This document shows positions 31,346 to 44,500 of a DNA stretch of 64,000 bases, one piece after another. The DNA is taken from positions 496,001 through 560,000 of the forward strand of contig JANATG010000014.1 in the NCBI GenBank assembly GCA_029449235.1, given 5' to 3'. The notes beneath the pieces were generated by a model. It saw nothing but the letters and a program-made list of their open reading frames with translations, did not search any database and was not told the DNA's origin. How positions within the stretch are numbered: the first letter of the stretch is position 1; every line of letters starts with the position of its first letter. A program made the position numbers and the translations under genes. The DNA is from Linnemannia schmuckeri (lineage: Eukaryota > Mortierellomycota > Mortierellomycetes > Mortierellales > Mortierellaceae).

Positions 31346-33847
31346 TTATTCGGTTTTCTCGGCCTTCCCTTTGCCACTTCCATTCTTCTTGGATGACGAA
31401 GCAGGCTTGACAACCTCAAAATTCCGCATCATTAGGTTAAAGACTGATCCAAAGAAGAGCGAGATCACCGTACAAGTCATTGTAATCACATTGTAGGGCA
31501 TTGAGAAATCCGGCGTAGGAAGACTCACAAGCAAGGTGTCCGTGTATACCCTGATCTTGTCCGTAACTCCCTCTTGGCCTTCCTTCTCTTTATCCTGGTT
31601 ACTATTACCGCCACGGCGGCCCTGAACAAGACCAGCCTCACGCTCCTGGTATATTCTCAAATGGTCCAAACCACCATACCCAATTTGTCCTTGTTCCCGA
31701 GGAAGTTGGGCCGTGAGGACCGCGTAGCCTACATCGAATCCTCGGTTCGCGTCTGGTCGGTGTTCGGTATACTTCAAAAAGACTTTGTCGAAGGATACTG
31801 TAAACTTGACCAATGAGTCTGCGGGGAGTTTGAGAGCCATCTCCAGGACTGCGGGGCGGGATCTATCCACTGCTGGTTGGTAAAACATCTTTTGCACAAG
31901 GTCTACATACAAGTAGCCAAAAAAAAGAGGTACGTTAATTAAAGGGGGTTTTTCCTCGAACTGGACGTATTCGTATGGTTCTTAATGTGAAATTGAACTA
32001 ATAAACGAAACCCACCACGTTGATTGTCCAAAGTCTTTCCGTTCAACTGAATGCTAAAGGTGTGAAGGTAGAGCTTGAGATACCAAGGCAAGGTATCCAG
32101 GAAAACGGCCTCGATATCCTGCGAGTCGTGATTGCGGATCTCAATAGCCAATCCTCCACGCTCTTGTCCGAATCCTGTGAAATACCGATGTGCGACAATG
32201 CCCGGGGTGATGGCGCGGACTAAAAAACATAGAGAACAAGGAAAAAAAGAATAAAAAAGGTGATGTATCAAAGTCAGTGCTTACTCCAGGACGTGCACAG
32301 ACAAAACATTAAGGGTCTCGAAGCATTTCAGAATTGCCTACCTGACTTTGGACGTGAGCCTTCCCAGTGCAGCGCAAGCTGAAAAGGAGTAGTAGTCTCT
32401 GCAAAGGTCTCCTTGAGATCATAGACAGCAACCTCCTGCTTCTTATCTCCTGACCCTTCAGAGTAGATGCCTTGAAGTGGGTAAGGGACAAGCGAGTACT
32501 GGTTCTCAATCTCGGTGGTTTGAGGCAAGTTCACAATAACTTTGGAAGTCGACGCCAGGGGACAACTCTGGGTGATTTGGCGCTCAAACAAGCTTGAGAT
32601 GGACCAGTCAAAGCTGCCGTCGTGTCTTGCGACATCAAACACCGCCGTGATAGTTTGTACCAGTTCCAGACTCCTGACTCTGCATTTCTCGTCCTAAATA
32701 ATTGAACCGTGTAAAGATAATTAGTTAACAGGAGAGTCATGAATGTTACGCCGCGCTGCGCAGAACGACTCTATATTAATTCCGCCTATTAAAAAACACG
32801 TTTGCTTTACCTCGCAGACTGATCGGACATGGACTGCCATAGAATAGAACCGCGTATCAAAGAGCTTATGGGACTTGAGGAGCGAAGCAATTCCAGCCTT
32901 GGACTTGCAGGGCAACAACTTGATCCAGGGTGTCAAGTTCTCTGTGCAGACATTCTCGTGTGGAAGCGATCCGTAGCGCAGTTTCCTGGGAATCGTTGAA
33001 TTGTTGTCATTGTGAGTAGAAATATATGGTGCAGAGTGGGTGTTGTACAGTCCTTCGTTCCTAAACGACAGCTTGGGCTCGGTCGTGATGGTATCGTCGA
33101 TAAAGTTGAGAGAGGCGCAGAACAGTCCTGATAATGTGTTCGTCAGCCCCTTCCAGTGTTCGTCGATTCTACACGGTAACAAAAGAGAGAGTTCAATACG
33201 TTGTCGTCCTTTAAGATGTCCATTCTTTGCATGGTAACAAAAGTAAGTCAAGGTCCTTGATAACATACTGTCGCTTGTCGTTGTTCAACCATGCCCAAAG
33301 CTCCACCCCGGTGCCTGCCGAGGGTGCGAGCGGGTAACCCCAGTCGCTATACTGCCACCGTCCCTGGGTGAACGTCAGATGCAGTTCTTCGACCTCAAAG
33401 CTGTGCAGGATCTGACCAATTGACCGAGGAAACAAATTGTAATGCTTGACTATTTTCCGTGTATTAAGAAATGTACCAAAGAAAGAGGATTTTAGCCATT
33501 GGTTCATATGTCACCGTCTTTACGCTATGTCCTGGATTCGCGGTTTTTGTGTCTGCCCGCTTTTAGTTGATGAATGTGAACGAATCTCATCATGTCGGGT
33601 ATTTTAGCTTACAAAGATTCGACGCGGCGCCGTCAAAGTGGTCGTCGTCCATCATGGTCCCGATATGAGTTGTGAACTGAAAATGACTGTACACACTGCC
33701 GTCGTTGAGGGGTTTGAGGACAAGTTGTTCATGGAATGCCTCGGGAGCCTTGAGGATTGGGATGGTGTCTGTGATGGTTGTTGCAGCGGCTAGCAGCGTC
33801 AGGACTGCGCCTGACAGTAGGAGCAAACAAGGTGATGATGCGCGCAT
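31346..33847 (-). CDS. PIGT: PIG-T/Gpi16 subunit of GPI transamidase
   Basis: Six exons (33847-33613, 33449-33269, 33168-32811, 32693-32342, 32219-32016, 31902-31346) give 628 residues. PIG-T sits in the ER membrane complex that replaces the C-terminal signal of precursors with a GPI anchor. Diagnostic stretches occur in order: a signal peptide (LLLLSGAVLTLLAA), HYNLFPRSIGQIL, LHLTFTQGRWQYSDWG, VELWAWL, RYGSLPHENVCTENLTPW, KLLPCKSKAG, a central beta region, FYQPAVDRSRP and MALKLPADS. A single C-terminal transmembrane helix (YNVITMTCTVISLFFGSVF) is followed by a short basic cytosolic tail rich in Lys/Ser. Length is slightly above the usual 550-600. The fifth intron uses a weaker GTGGGT donor at 32015. 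It is divergent from the F-box gene at 34509. Confidence 0.93.
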
Positions 33848-34508
33848 TGGAGCGATGCCGGGATGGAAAGAACCTGTCGGTGTCCTGTGTATGTATTCTT
33901 TGAGTGTCCTTTGATGCAGATCCTGACGATGATGACTTGCGAGGTCTTGTTGATGTATGTGTGTGATGTTTGATACCAAGGATTTCGTCTTTTTGTCACT
34001 CGCAAATTATGTGACGTTTCTCTATGCCGGCTTTGGACAGGATCTGACACTCAACCATTCAGAAGGCGGCCACGTTTGATATTTCAGGAACCCGAGGCTG
34101 ATCCCTCGCGACTCGACTGGTAAAACTATGCTTAGTTCGCGTAAGCTGATCAGCTCATAGTCTTTGGAAACGAAACATAATCGCATATATGAGGTGCAGG
34201 AAGCAGGTCAAAACCGCAGGCACTGGGATCCGATGGTCGTCACGACCATCCCGTCTGGCTCAGTCGCCTTTCTTTATAAAAGTACCTCGTTACAACTACA
34301 CTCCTCCCTTCACAGCCACGCCTACTTGAACTTCAGGACTCTCAATGACCTTTGACCAATCGAGCCCTTATTGTTTATCAACAGAATAAACTTAATAGAT
34401 AGCCAGTCTATGAATAAAAAGAAAGGGCCACACCTTCAGCTCAGATCTCGTTCTCTTTTTTTTCACTTCTTTCATCAAAAACCCCCATTGCATCTCTCTT
34501 TGACCACC
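33848..34508. promoter_or_regulatory. divergent promoter region of PIG-T and F-box genes
   Basis: 661 bp separate the two starts. It includes a perfect 19-bp palindrome, gatggtcgt-c-acgaccatc (34232-34250), and TATAAAA at 34275-34281, 228 bp before the F-box ATG. No gene within. Confidence 0.5.
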
Positions 34509-36179
34509 ATGACCATAACCACCCATGCGACTGTCTTTGACATTCACTTTCTTCAAGAGCAGATCTGTGCCCAACTCAGCCTGCGTGACATTCGACGCTG
34601 CTGTTTGGTCTCAAAAGACTTTTATCACAATTTTTCGCCCTACCTTTACAGGACCATACCTATCCACCGCAAGTCGACCTTCAACAAGTTCCACCGGCCC
34701 GAGTCCCTCGCAGCGTTGGCCAAGTACCGCGACCAGGTCACCCATGTTACTTGTGAGTTTGCCCAGATCTGGAAGACTTTACTCGACCATCAGTGTCATA
34801 ACTTGGTGACTCTGATTAGCGCTCGTCTCCCTAAACGCAATTCCAACGCTGAAAAGAACAAGCACCAGACTAGATACATATCGGACCTCATCGAGGTCAA
34901 CCCTCGACTGTATTCTGTCCAACTGGGCCAGTTCCTTTTCGAACCTGAAGTCGTCTCTCGGTTTTGCTCGGTCCTCAGGAGCCACAACCAGATACGAGAG
35001 CTCAGTATTGTCTACCCTACTTCGTGTGCTCCCTGCGACTCTCTCCGTCTGCTTACATGGAGCTCCTCCCGGCTGGAGAAGCTGTGTCTCAATGTGAAAA
35101 GCATCAAGTCTTCCGCTAACGAGATATCCGATCTTCAGGTCCAAGAGTATTTGAAGCTCACTGGCTCGAAGGACCCTATCTTTTCTCTCAAGGAGCTATC
35201 CATCCCTGTCAACCTGCACGGGCACGAGCCAGGCGCCTTCATTCGCTTCCTTGAACACACTCCTAACATCGAACGATTCGTCGCCCCGATGTTTGCATAC
35301 AACTACCAGATCGAGGGATTGTTGTCTGTCATGCAGACGGGTATGACAAATATCCAACATCTGAACGTTGATTCTATCGGCGTCCAGGGATCCCTTGTCG
35401 CCCGAATGATTTCAATCTGTCGTAACCTCAAGAGTTTTGTCTCATCATCCCGCCAGAACGGAATCAATTTTGTTGCTGGTGCGCTGCTCGAACACCACCG
35501 AGAGAGCCTGGAGGAGGTGCATATGGTCGGGGCAGGCCGAATGACAAGTTTACAGGTTCTCTCCTTTCTCACTGAGTGTCCCAAGCTGCAGATCTTTGAC
35601 GCGATGTGCTCGACGGAGAAGCAAAGTCCCGATCTCGAGATGATGACTAGGCAGCGGATTGGCGATGCAATTCTCTCGATGACTGATATAAACGCCGCTG
35701 TGAGTACGACTCCCTGGGCATGCACTGGACTCAAGGTCCTGAAGTTGCGGTATGCAGTCTCCGTGAGAGCCCATCAGGATGACGAAGAGGAGCAAGAAGA
35801 GAATGAGGAATCGAACGAGTGGGTTTTGCCCAAGATCCTGTATGAACGAATTGCAGAGCTGACGGAGTTAGAGACGCTTTGGCTGGGCAGAGTCGAACCC
35901 GCATTTCCATCGACAGACAGTTTCATACTGGCCCTTCGTGTAGGAAGGGGTGACCCTGTCCCCGAGCTGGACCTAGAATCACGTCAACCCGAGAGCGAGT
36001 CGGAGATTCGACAGTACGAGATAGGGACCCTCAATATGAGCAAGGCTCTGTTGGCATGGCGTTCGTTGTCCAAACTGAGACAGCTGCACCTGCGTGGTCT
36101 CAAGAACTTTATCGACAAGAACGCCGTCAAGGAGGCGAGAAGGAGTTGGAAGAACCTGGACTGGATTTGGTACTATTAG
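34509..36179 (+). CDS. F-box-like leucine-rich protein
   Basis: A single exon of 556 codons. The N-terminal 45 residues (VFDIHFLQEQICAQLSLRDIRRCCLVSKDFYHNFSPYLYRTI) have the F-box-like pattern: a Leu-x-x-I/L helix, L-x-x-I-R-R-C, LVSK-x-F, and YR-x-I. Repeating leucine-rich stretches such as LRLLTW, LEKLCLNV, LKELSIPV, LQHLNVDS, LKVLKLRY and LRQLHLRGL follow to the end. Such proteins are normally substrate receptors of SCF ubiquitin ligases; they form large lineage-specific families in Mortierella-type fungi, and the target here is unknown. An acidic insert (DDEEEQEENEE) lies near residue 425. The start at 34509 is chosen because it is the first ATG that gives the F-box helix; an in-frame ATG at 34410 would add a leader-like stretch. 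Confidence 0.8.
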   Translation: MTITTHATVFDIHFLQEQICAQLSLRDIRRCCLVSKDFYHNFSPYLYRTIPIHRKSTFNKFHRPESLAALAKYRDQVTHVTCEFAQIWKTLLDHQCHNLVTLISARLPKRNSNAEKNKHQTRYISDLIEVNPRLYSVQLGQFLFEPEVVSRFCSVLRSHNQIRELSIVYPTSCAPCDSLRLLTWSSSRLEKLCLNVKSIKSSANEISDLQVQEYLKLTGSKDPIFSLKELSIPVNLHGHEPGAFIRFLEHTPNIERFVAPMFAYNYQIEGLLSVMQTGMTNIQHLNVDSIGVQGSLVARMISICRNLKSFVSSSRQNGINFVAGALLEHHRESLEEVHMVGAGRMTSLQVLSFLTECPKLQIFDAMCSTEKQSPDLEMMTRQRIGDAILSMTDINAAVSTTPWACTGLKVLKLRYAVSVRAHQDDEEEQEENEESNEWVLPKILYERIAELTELETLWLGRVEPAFPSTDSFILALRVGRGDPVPELDLESRQPESESEIRQYEIGTLNMSKALLAWRSLSKLRQLHLRGLKNFIDKNAVKEARRSWKNLDWIWYY

Positions 36180-38571
36180 ATTCTGTAGGTTAGATATGGT
36201 GCCAACAGTTTATTTTTTGGCGTTTGGGTGCTCGTACCACCAGAAGCCCTTTTTTGTTTTTCTCACCTTTTCGCAGTCTAGACTGTTCCATGCCTTCATT
36301 CTTGGTCACCAACTTGGCGTTGTTTTTTTCGTTCCCTTGTTCCTCAAAAAATATACGGTGCTTTTTTGCAAGCAAGAAAAAATAAAGTTGTGAGCAGCGG
36401 GAAGGCTCCTTGTACGCCATAGAAGAGGTATATCATGAACGTGTAAAAACTGAGGGAAACCTGTAAGCATCAATAGCAACGTCGAGAGCAATGCTCTCAT
36501 ATTTTTTGCCTTCTTGTAATGATGGTGATAATAATGATGATAGATCATCCACATTGCACATGAAGACATCGTGGGTTCCGTATGTCAACAGTGTGTAATT
36601 GGGCAAAGAGAAAAGACAGCGAGGCGGTTAATAAGAGAAAGGGGCGAGGAAAAGGGGGTTTTGACAGTCTTTTAATTTGCACTTGGTAAGGCCCTTATTT
36701 AATGAAATAGCAAATCCGAGGCACTCTTACACATACACAAATGTTCGACATATTCTTTCATTGTTTATTTTTGGTTTTGTTTTTCTCCTCTATTTTGGTG
36801 TGGGTTCCCGGACCCGTCTTCCACAAATGTACCGATAAAACAGGCACAAAAAGCAGGGGCGAAAAAAAATAGGAATAGGGACGGAAAGGGAAAGGCGAAG
36901 AAGAGAATATGGCCATTGCGCAGAAGTCGACCGCATCGACGTAATTTCTCTACAGTAATTCCCTTCCCGTTTTCCTTGGAGAGGTCTGTTCCTGGTCAGA
37001 ATTCCGATCACTTAGTTAAAAGGTAAATAACCCGTTGAACACAAAGACTGTGGTAAGGAGCGGTAGGGGTGAAACAGAAGTAGGTTGTCAACATAAGTCG
37101 ATTACTGCACGCAGGGGTTACGCTCCAGAGGATGTTAGTTGAAAGGCGGAAAAAAAATTAGAAAAGATGTTGTCGTCAAGTAAACTAATGGAAACTTGGA
37201 CCTGCAGAGCCCCGCATTTGTTCGTTTGTTCCCTTCTTCCGTTTCTTTCTTGATGGTTGTCCAACCCTTAGCTCTCCTTGATGTTGCAATACCCAAGATC
37301 TATACACCATCACAAACTCATTGTATGAAGAGCAATAGCAGAGGCAACATAACCAATTAGCACTATTGACGTCTAAGTGAATAGTGTCATGTTCGCTGAC
37401 GATCGTTTTTGTGAGTGGTACCCTGGCCCTGCCCTTGATTTATTGATATGTCTTTCCTTTTAGTGTGGGGATGAAGTGATGGCTACAAAGAACGCGTGCT
37501 TGCTGTTACTTGGGTACCCTGGTGTTAAAAAGTATACCACAAGGGTGGAGTGAAGCGAACGATGTTCCTAATGAATGGCTGCAGATTAGAGTTCATTATC
37601 GAAATAGGGGGTGACGAGAGAAAGAGAGAGTCGTTAGAGGCAGACAACGACGAAAGAGGGCATGAGAAACACTACCAGTCAACAACAACGAGGAACTGAC
37701 AGCATCGAACAGGGGGTACTTGTTGTTTGCCTATCTCTCTTCATTCCCTGAATCCCTATGCCTATTCTTATGTCTACGGTCTACAGTAGGCGAGGGTGTT
37801 GCGGTGGTAATTCTGGACTTCAATCCGTTTTGTGACAGGGCTGTTTTCTTTTTTTTCTTACAATTTCGCTCTGGCTGCTCTCACTTTTACCTTATTTTTT
37901 TTCACTTTGCCCTCTTTTTCCACTTCACCTCTTTCTCCTCTTCAGCACACTTTCCCTCGATTAATCCTCCCGTCTCTCTCTTTCTCTCTCTTTCTTCTCC
38001 ATTCATTCACTCCCTTCTCCTTCCCACCATGTCGCCCTAGATCTCATTCAACCAATACCTCATAAGACAGAGAGACAATCAGCAACAGCAACAAAAAAAA
38101 GCGGACAGCCGTCTGGGCGTCATCTCTCCACCTTTTCTCGTTCCTCGTTCCTTCCTTCCGCCTCGATACCCTTCCTTTACATTTAAATACTAGGCGCCAA
38201 TATCCCTCAGCAAGGAAACAATCAACACCACATCACCAACAATAACAACCCTCAAACAACAGCAATAGCAACAACAAGGCAGATAGCACCTTTCATTTCT
38301 CTCCTTCTCCCCTCCTTTCTCTTTCCCTCTTCTCCCCTTCCTCTTGACTTTCCTTCCTCCACTCTCTCCTTCTTCTACCATTATTTCTCTCTCTCTCCAA
38401 TTTCTCAACCGGGCAGTAACAAGCTGTGGACCTTATTCTCCCCTCTGGATTCACTCTAGTCTCTCTTTTTGTCTGTAGTGTGCCCTGCTACCTACCCCTC
38501 GCACGTTCTTCACTTTTCTTTTCACTCTGTACCAATACAATACCCCACTCTCCAGTAATACTTAATCAGAG
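36180..38571. other. intergenic region between F-box and chitin synthase genes
   Basis: AATAAA at 36381-36386 is a likely poly(A) signal for the F-box gene. The final 700 bp are CT-rich and CAA-repeat-rich (about 38075-38275), which fits a long leader or promoter of the chitin synthase gene. No gene or structural RNA recognised in 2.4 kb. Confidence 0.5.
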
Positions 38572-41500
38572 ATGCCTTCTCCCGCCTACACATCCAACAA
38601 CACTCCCGTTCGCCCCGGAGGCAATGGCCAACCCTCCAACACGTCCTCCTCCATTCCTCAATCACAGCAATCGTCCTCTTCCTCCAAACTCTCTCGGTCA
38701 CGCTCCTTGACCAAACCAGAGCGGTATCGACCCAAACCGGGAATGCTTAATCGAACACCCTCTCAAAAGGCACATGAAGTCGAATATCATGTACCCAACG
38801 AGTCAACGGGAAACCTAATTGAAAGTCAGGCTTTGGGCGACCCCTCGAGGATGTCCACCTCAACCGACAATAGACCATCATCCTATTCATCATCGGGACC
38901 GGGACTAGGGCCAGGCCCAGGACAGCGTCAATCAGGAGCACCACCCACTGCTGCAGCTGCAGCTGCAGCACAGGAACAACACCAGAAGAGACTTCGACTG
39001 CAACAGGAGAACCAACCCCAGATGCGCCCACGCCCTCGTCGCCAATCGACCCTTCGCCGCGTTGTCAGCTCGCGGAACGCCAACAATGGAAACCAAGGTG
39101 CACCGGTTCAACGGCGTCCATCGACCATTGCGAGGGCCAAGAAGAAGCTGGTGGAGCGCGAGATTGAACTGACGGCGTGGGTGGTGGTGTCTAGGGTCTT
39201 TACGTGCTGTATCCCTTCGAGTCTTCTCCGGTGCTGTAACAGTAAGAAATTTGCGAGGGCGCAAGTGATACAAGCCTGGCGCGAGAAGGTGACGCTCTGT
39301 CTGATCATTGTGTTGATCTGCGCCCTCCTCGCGTTCGTGATCTTTGGACTGGAGCCCACGATGTGTCCCAAGGAGTCGTCAACGTTCGAATACACGTATC
39401 CATCTCAGAACGGAGCTTTACCTCAAATTGGTAAGAATAACGTATTTTTTGTTTTTATTTTCTGCATACGCAAGAGTACTAAAAGGTGGAGCGGGATATT
39501 GTGCGCACATGGGTGCCCCCGGTCGAGGGGTGAAGGCGTCGGTTTTGTGTAGATGTAAGGGAGCCTTGTTTTCTTATTTTGGGCGTTCGTGTGTTGGTGG
39601 CGAACTGAGACACTCGTGGCATCAGTACGAGTCGGGAGTCGATCTCTATTTTTGAGTCTCCCCTTTTTGAAAAAAAGGAGGAAAAGGGATATAGGGGTAG
39701 ATTAATGGTCAAAGGTCAGGGGTTCAGTAAAAGGTGAACTTGCAAGAAAAAAAAGGACCAGACAAACTCCTCAAGAAACAAAAAAAAAGAATGGGTTGCT
39801 AAAAGGCGTTTTTGAGAGGCACTGTCATGATGACGGTGTTGACTATCAACAATCGTTGGTAACAGAAACGACGCTTGTAACAATAACAACAACAAAGCCA
39901 ACGTATAGCGGCAACAACATCATCAACATCAACAACAGCAAGAAGAAGTGTGTCTAGAATATGAGAAAACAGGATTAATGAGCACTAAGATGATCCAAAG
40001 CTAGTGCTGGTTGCACAAAAGGACCGCCTTTTTATAGATGGTTGGCTTATGATGTCGTTTTTTCTGGTTTGTAACATCCAAAACCACCAACAAAGCAAGG
40101 GTGAGGGCGTTCATGGAAACCACGAATCATGCCCTAGAAGGACATGGTATAGTAGTTGTTGATGTCTGAGTTGATTTCTTTTTCTTTCTTCTTTCTTCTT
40201 TCAACGGTCTGGCGGACTGGCGGAAGGAGCGAGGTAATTGCGCGCAGACCCATCCTCAGGGTTGGGAAAAGGAAAAGAAAGGCGGTTGGTCGGGAGAGGG
40301 AGTGTAATGAGAATGAAGAAAGAACATCAAAATTGAGTGGGCTCACGTCAACAATAGATTGTGACCCACTCGCTCAATCTTATTCTGGTCAGACAATCAG
40401 AGAGAGAAAAAGAGTATGAGAGAACGAAACTGCAGAGCGCAGAAATGAAAGAGGGAGAGAAAAGCCCAACGGCTCGCGTACTTGCTTGTCCATTCTGTAT
40501 TTGCAGGATATGCAAGTTTAACTCAAGGACATACGTCCCTATTAGTTGTCCCCCCGACCCGGATCCCTCTCTCAACCATGCATCTGTGTGGTCAGACATC
40601 AAGGGGGAAAAAAGTAATATATTTGAGATCCCGACTGAACAGATCCCATTCTAATACCTATCTCCTTAGCGACTCATCCCGACTACGTCTTCGTCAGAGG
40701 AGCGGCCTACTCATTCTCTGCGATGCAGAGTTTTCTTTACGGTGGTAACCGGAATATTGTCCTGCCTGTAGATTTCAAAGCCAGGGACATCTCAGCTCTG
40801 TTCTATGATACCTCGGAGCCCTGTAGGGGATATGGTCTCAATTTGACGAGCACTCAATGTTCTATCCCTAGCCCGTGGAATAACGGTAACCTTGTCGCCA
40901 AACCTTGTGTCTCTTTGGCTACTTTGGCCGGCTCTGGGCCTCGCCCGCGCGGAAAGTTATCTTTTCTGTGGGGCGACTTGACGGACAAACGACCAGAAGT
41001 GGCTGATCTGGTCATTTATGACGGAAACAGTAAGCATCACGTTTTCGAGAATGATGTGATTGAGCTGTGTCGGCAACGCACACATGGAGAAAAAAGCTGA
41101 CTGATATATCCCATCATCTACCATGCGTCTTTTAGTCTTTAACGTGTCGAATATTCTGGATCGAGTTGATTCTATGGGTCCAGATATCAGGAATGTACTC
41201 CTCAGGAACCGTCTTGGGGATGCGACCCTACCATTACAGAGGACCGACGATCGCAAAAAGGCTGTCGCATGCATTCAGTCAGTCAGTCAGGTGGGAGTGC
41301 TGGAAAACAAGACAATGGGTTGTGTTGCAGCCCAAGTGATCATGCTGACGACATTGATTTGTGTCTGCATGGTGGTCGGCATCAAGTTCTTGATGGCTCT
41401 TACCTTCAGTTGGTTCCTCAGTTACCGGTTGACAGAGAAACCACGGCGGGCCATCAAGAGCGCCAACAAGAAAGGCGACGAGAAGGACAAGGACGACGGA

Positions 41501-44500
41501 ACAGGCAACGGAGGACAGGATCTAGCTCGTGGCGGGAAGAAGGCTCTTGGCAGGAAGAACCTTTACACCGCCATGCTGGTCACTTGCTACTCGGAAGGAG
41601 AAAGCTCGATCCGGACCACGCTGAACAGTTTGGCGAACACGAGCTATTCGGTCAAGCACAAGCTGATTGTAGTCATTTGCGATGGTATTGTTCGTGGACA
41701 TGGGAACAAGCAAACGACCCCCGATATCGTTGTCAACATGCTGGACCTCCTCCCTGGAAATGAGAATCCCAAGGCTGCAAGTTACCTTGCCATTGCAGAC
41801 GGCGAGAAACAGCATAATATGGCTAAAGTCGTAAGTTTTTGTCGTGTACATTACCCAGGATATCATTATGACACATCGAGGGTATACTGACGTGAGCACA
41901 ACTCAACATTGTTTTTACTTGTAGTATGCCGGCCACTATGTCTACAAAAAGCGACGAGTTCCAACGGTGGTGATTGTCAAATGCGGAAACCCTCTTGAGA
42001 AAGATGCGACCAAGCCCGGCAACCGAGGAAAACGTGATTCACAGCTGATCCTCATGTCGTTCTTCCAGCGTGTTCTCTTTGCCGACCGATTTACCGAGCT
42101 GGACTTTGAGCTGTTCCACAAGATCAATCTTTTGATGAATGTCTGGCCGGATAGGTTTGAGCTTTGTCTAATGGTGGATGCCGACACGATGGTCAAGGGA
42201 GATTCACTCAGCTACATGGTAACGGCGATGCAGAACGACACTACAATCATGGGACTCTGCGGCGAGACCAAGATTGCAAACAAGACGGCTTCATGGGTGA
42301 CGGCGATCCAGGTCTTTGAGTACTATATCTCCCACCATCTCGGCAAGGCCTTTGAGAGTGTTTTTGGAGGAGTCACCTGTCTTCCTGGATGCTTTTGTAT
42401 GTACAGGATTAAGGCGCCCAAGTACGACTCGTGGGTCCCGATTCTTGCCAACCCAGAGATCATTGAGGAGTACAACCAGAACGTTGTGTCGACCCTACAC
42501 CAGAAGAACTTGTTGTTGCTCGGAGAGGATCGGTATCTGACGACCCTGATGCTGAGGACGTATCCAAAGCGTCAGATGGTGTTTGTCCCACAAGCTCAGT
42601 GCAAGACCGTGGTGCCGGATACGTTCAGCGTGCTGTTGAGTCAACGTCGTCGCTGGATCAACTCGACAATCCACAACCTCCTGGAGCTGGTCCTGGTGAC
42701 CGATCTCTGTGGAATTGCGTTCCTCAGTATGCAGTTTGTCGTCTTGCTCGAGCTCATTGGCACCGTTGTCCTTCCTGCCGCCATTTGTAAGTTTCATTAT
42801 AATTTGTACTAAGCTCTCAGAGTGCTTAAAATTGCTGGCAAAAGCTACAGCTAACCGTGGTGTGTATTTGATTGTTCTCATTAGTGTTCACCATCGGTAT
42901 GATCACATATGCCATCATCACAAAAACACTGGCTGTCCTTCCTTTGATCCTCATTGTCGTCATCATCGGTCTCCCTGCTGTTCTCATCGTTTTGACAAGT
43001 CGCAAATGGGTTTACGTCCTTTGGATGTTCAGTAAGTAACCGCTTGTGTGCTTATTTCAAGTATATTTTGTGTCATTATTAATCAGATAGCACTAACTTC
43101 CGCCTTCTTCTTCAATCATCCCTTGTGTCTAGTGTATTTGTTTTCATTGCCAATCTGGAACTTTATTCTGCCACTGTACTCTTTCTGGCACTTTGATGAT
43201 TTCAGTTGGGGCGAGACCAGGAAAGTGGCGAACCAGAAGCGGAAATCAGGACAGGACCATGGGGACGCAGAGGGAGTCTTTGAGTCAGGATCGATCATCA
43301 TGCGCAAATGGGAGGAATGGGAGAAGGAGCGGCTCAAGGCTATGGGCTACAGGATCCAGAAGCGTCATTCTGCCGATCGCGGGATCAACGATTTGCCACC
43401 GCCGGCTGCGAGCACTATGGATCTTCACCAGGCTCCCAACACGAGAGGATCCACGCTGAACTTGACTGGACCTCGTTCCAAGAACCAAAGTCATATTCAG
43501 CTTTCGACTCAACAAGTTGGCGTAGGTTCGTCTTCAGGACCTGGTGGTAATGGAGGGAGGATATCGACCGCTGCCGCGGCGGTGGTTTCGACTCCTAATC
43601 TGGGATCGACGTTGAATGGAAGTTCGGGATCGTTGAGAACTGGGACTTCAACGACCGGAGGACTACAACGACACTTTACGCATCATCCTATGCCGACATC
43701 GACACCTAACATCACCTCTGTGCCCCAACAGCAACCACAGCAAGGACAGCAACTTCAGCATAGGCAGTCCATGGGTATGATTGGTGGCGCGAGACCTCCA
43801 AGACCACGCCCACCTCCACCGCATGTGGTGGCTCGTCCTCAACAGGCCGGTTTAGGACCAGGATCCAGAGCCTCAATGGGACCTGATGGCCAGTCGTTCG
43901 AGTTGGGACCTATGCAACCAACGTCAGCACCACTTCAGAGACATATTTCGTACGTACCGGTGAACGGCTCAGGCATTCGACCTGCTGGAGGAAATGGAGC
44001 TGTTGGATTGGAAGCTCGACACTCCATTCATGGAGGTCCTGGCCCTGGATACAGACCTGCACCTTCTCCTCGACCTATGCACATGCGACCCATGCGACCG
44101 GGCCCACTTCCTCCAGGAACCCAAGGTGGCAACCCATACCCAACGAATTACGCACAGCAGCAGCAACAGCAGCATGGATCCCTTGGTACCGCTGGATCTC
44201 GTCCCCGTCCACCGTCTAACATGTATTCAGGACCTACGATGCAGCCTCCACTCCCGGCTCTCTTGTTCCCCAACTACCAAGAACAGCAACAACAACAGCA
44301 ACAACAGCAACAACAGCGCTTCTCGGATGACGGCGCTAGTCAATCTGGCAGCGGAGTGTCATACCCACCTGTACCAACTGGCATAAATTCTGCGCACAAC
44401 CTACAGGCGTTTTTGCCTGGAGATCGGAGTTCACGGATGAGCGACATCTCGAGTGGTGGTCAGAGTGCGGCTCACGGCAGCGTGGCCACCGCGGGAGCAG

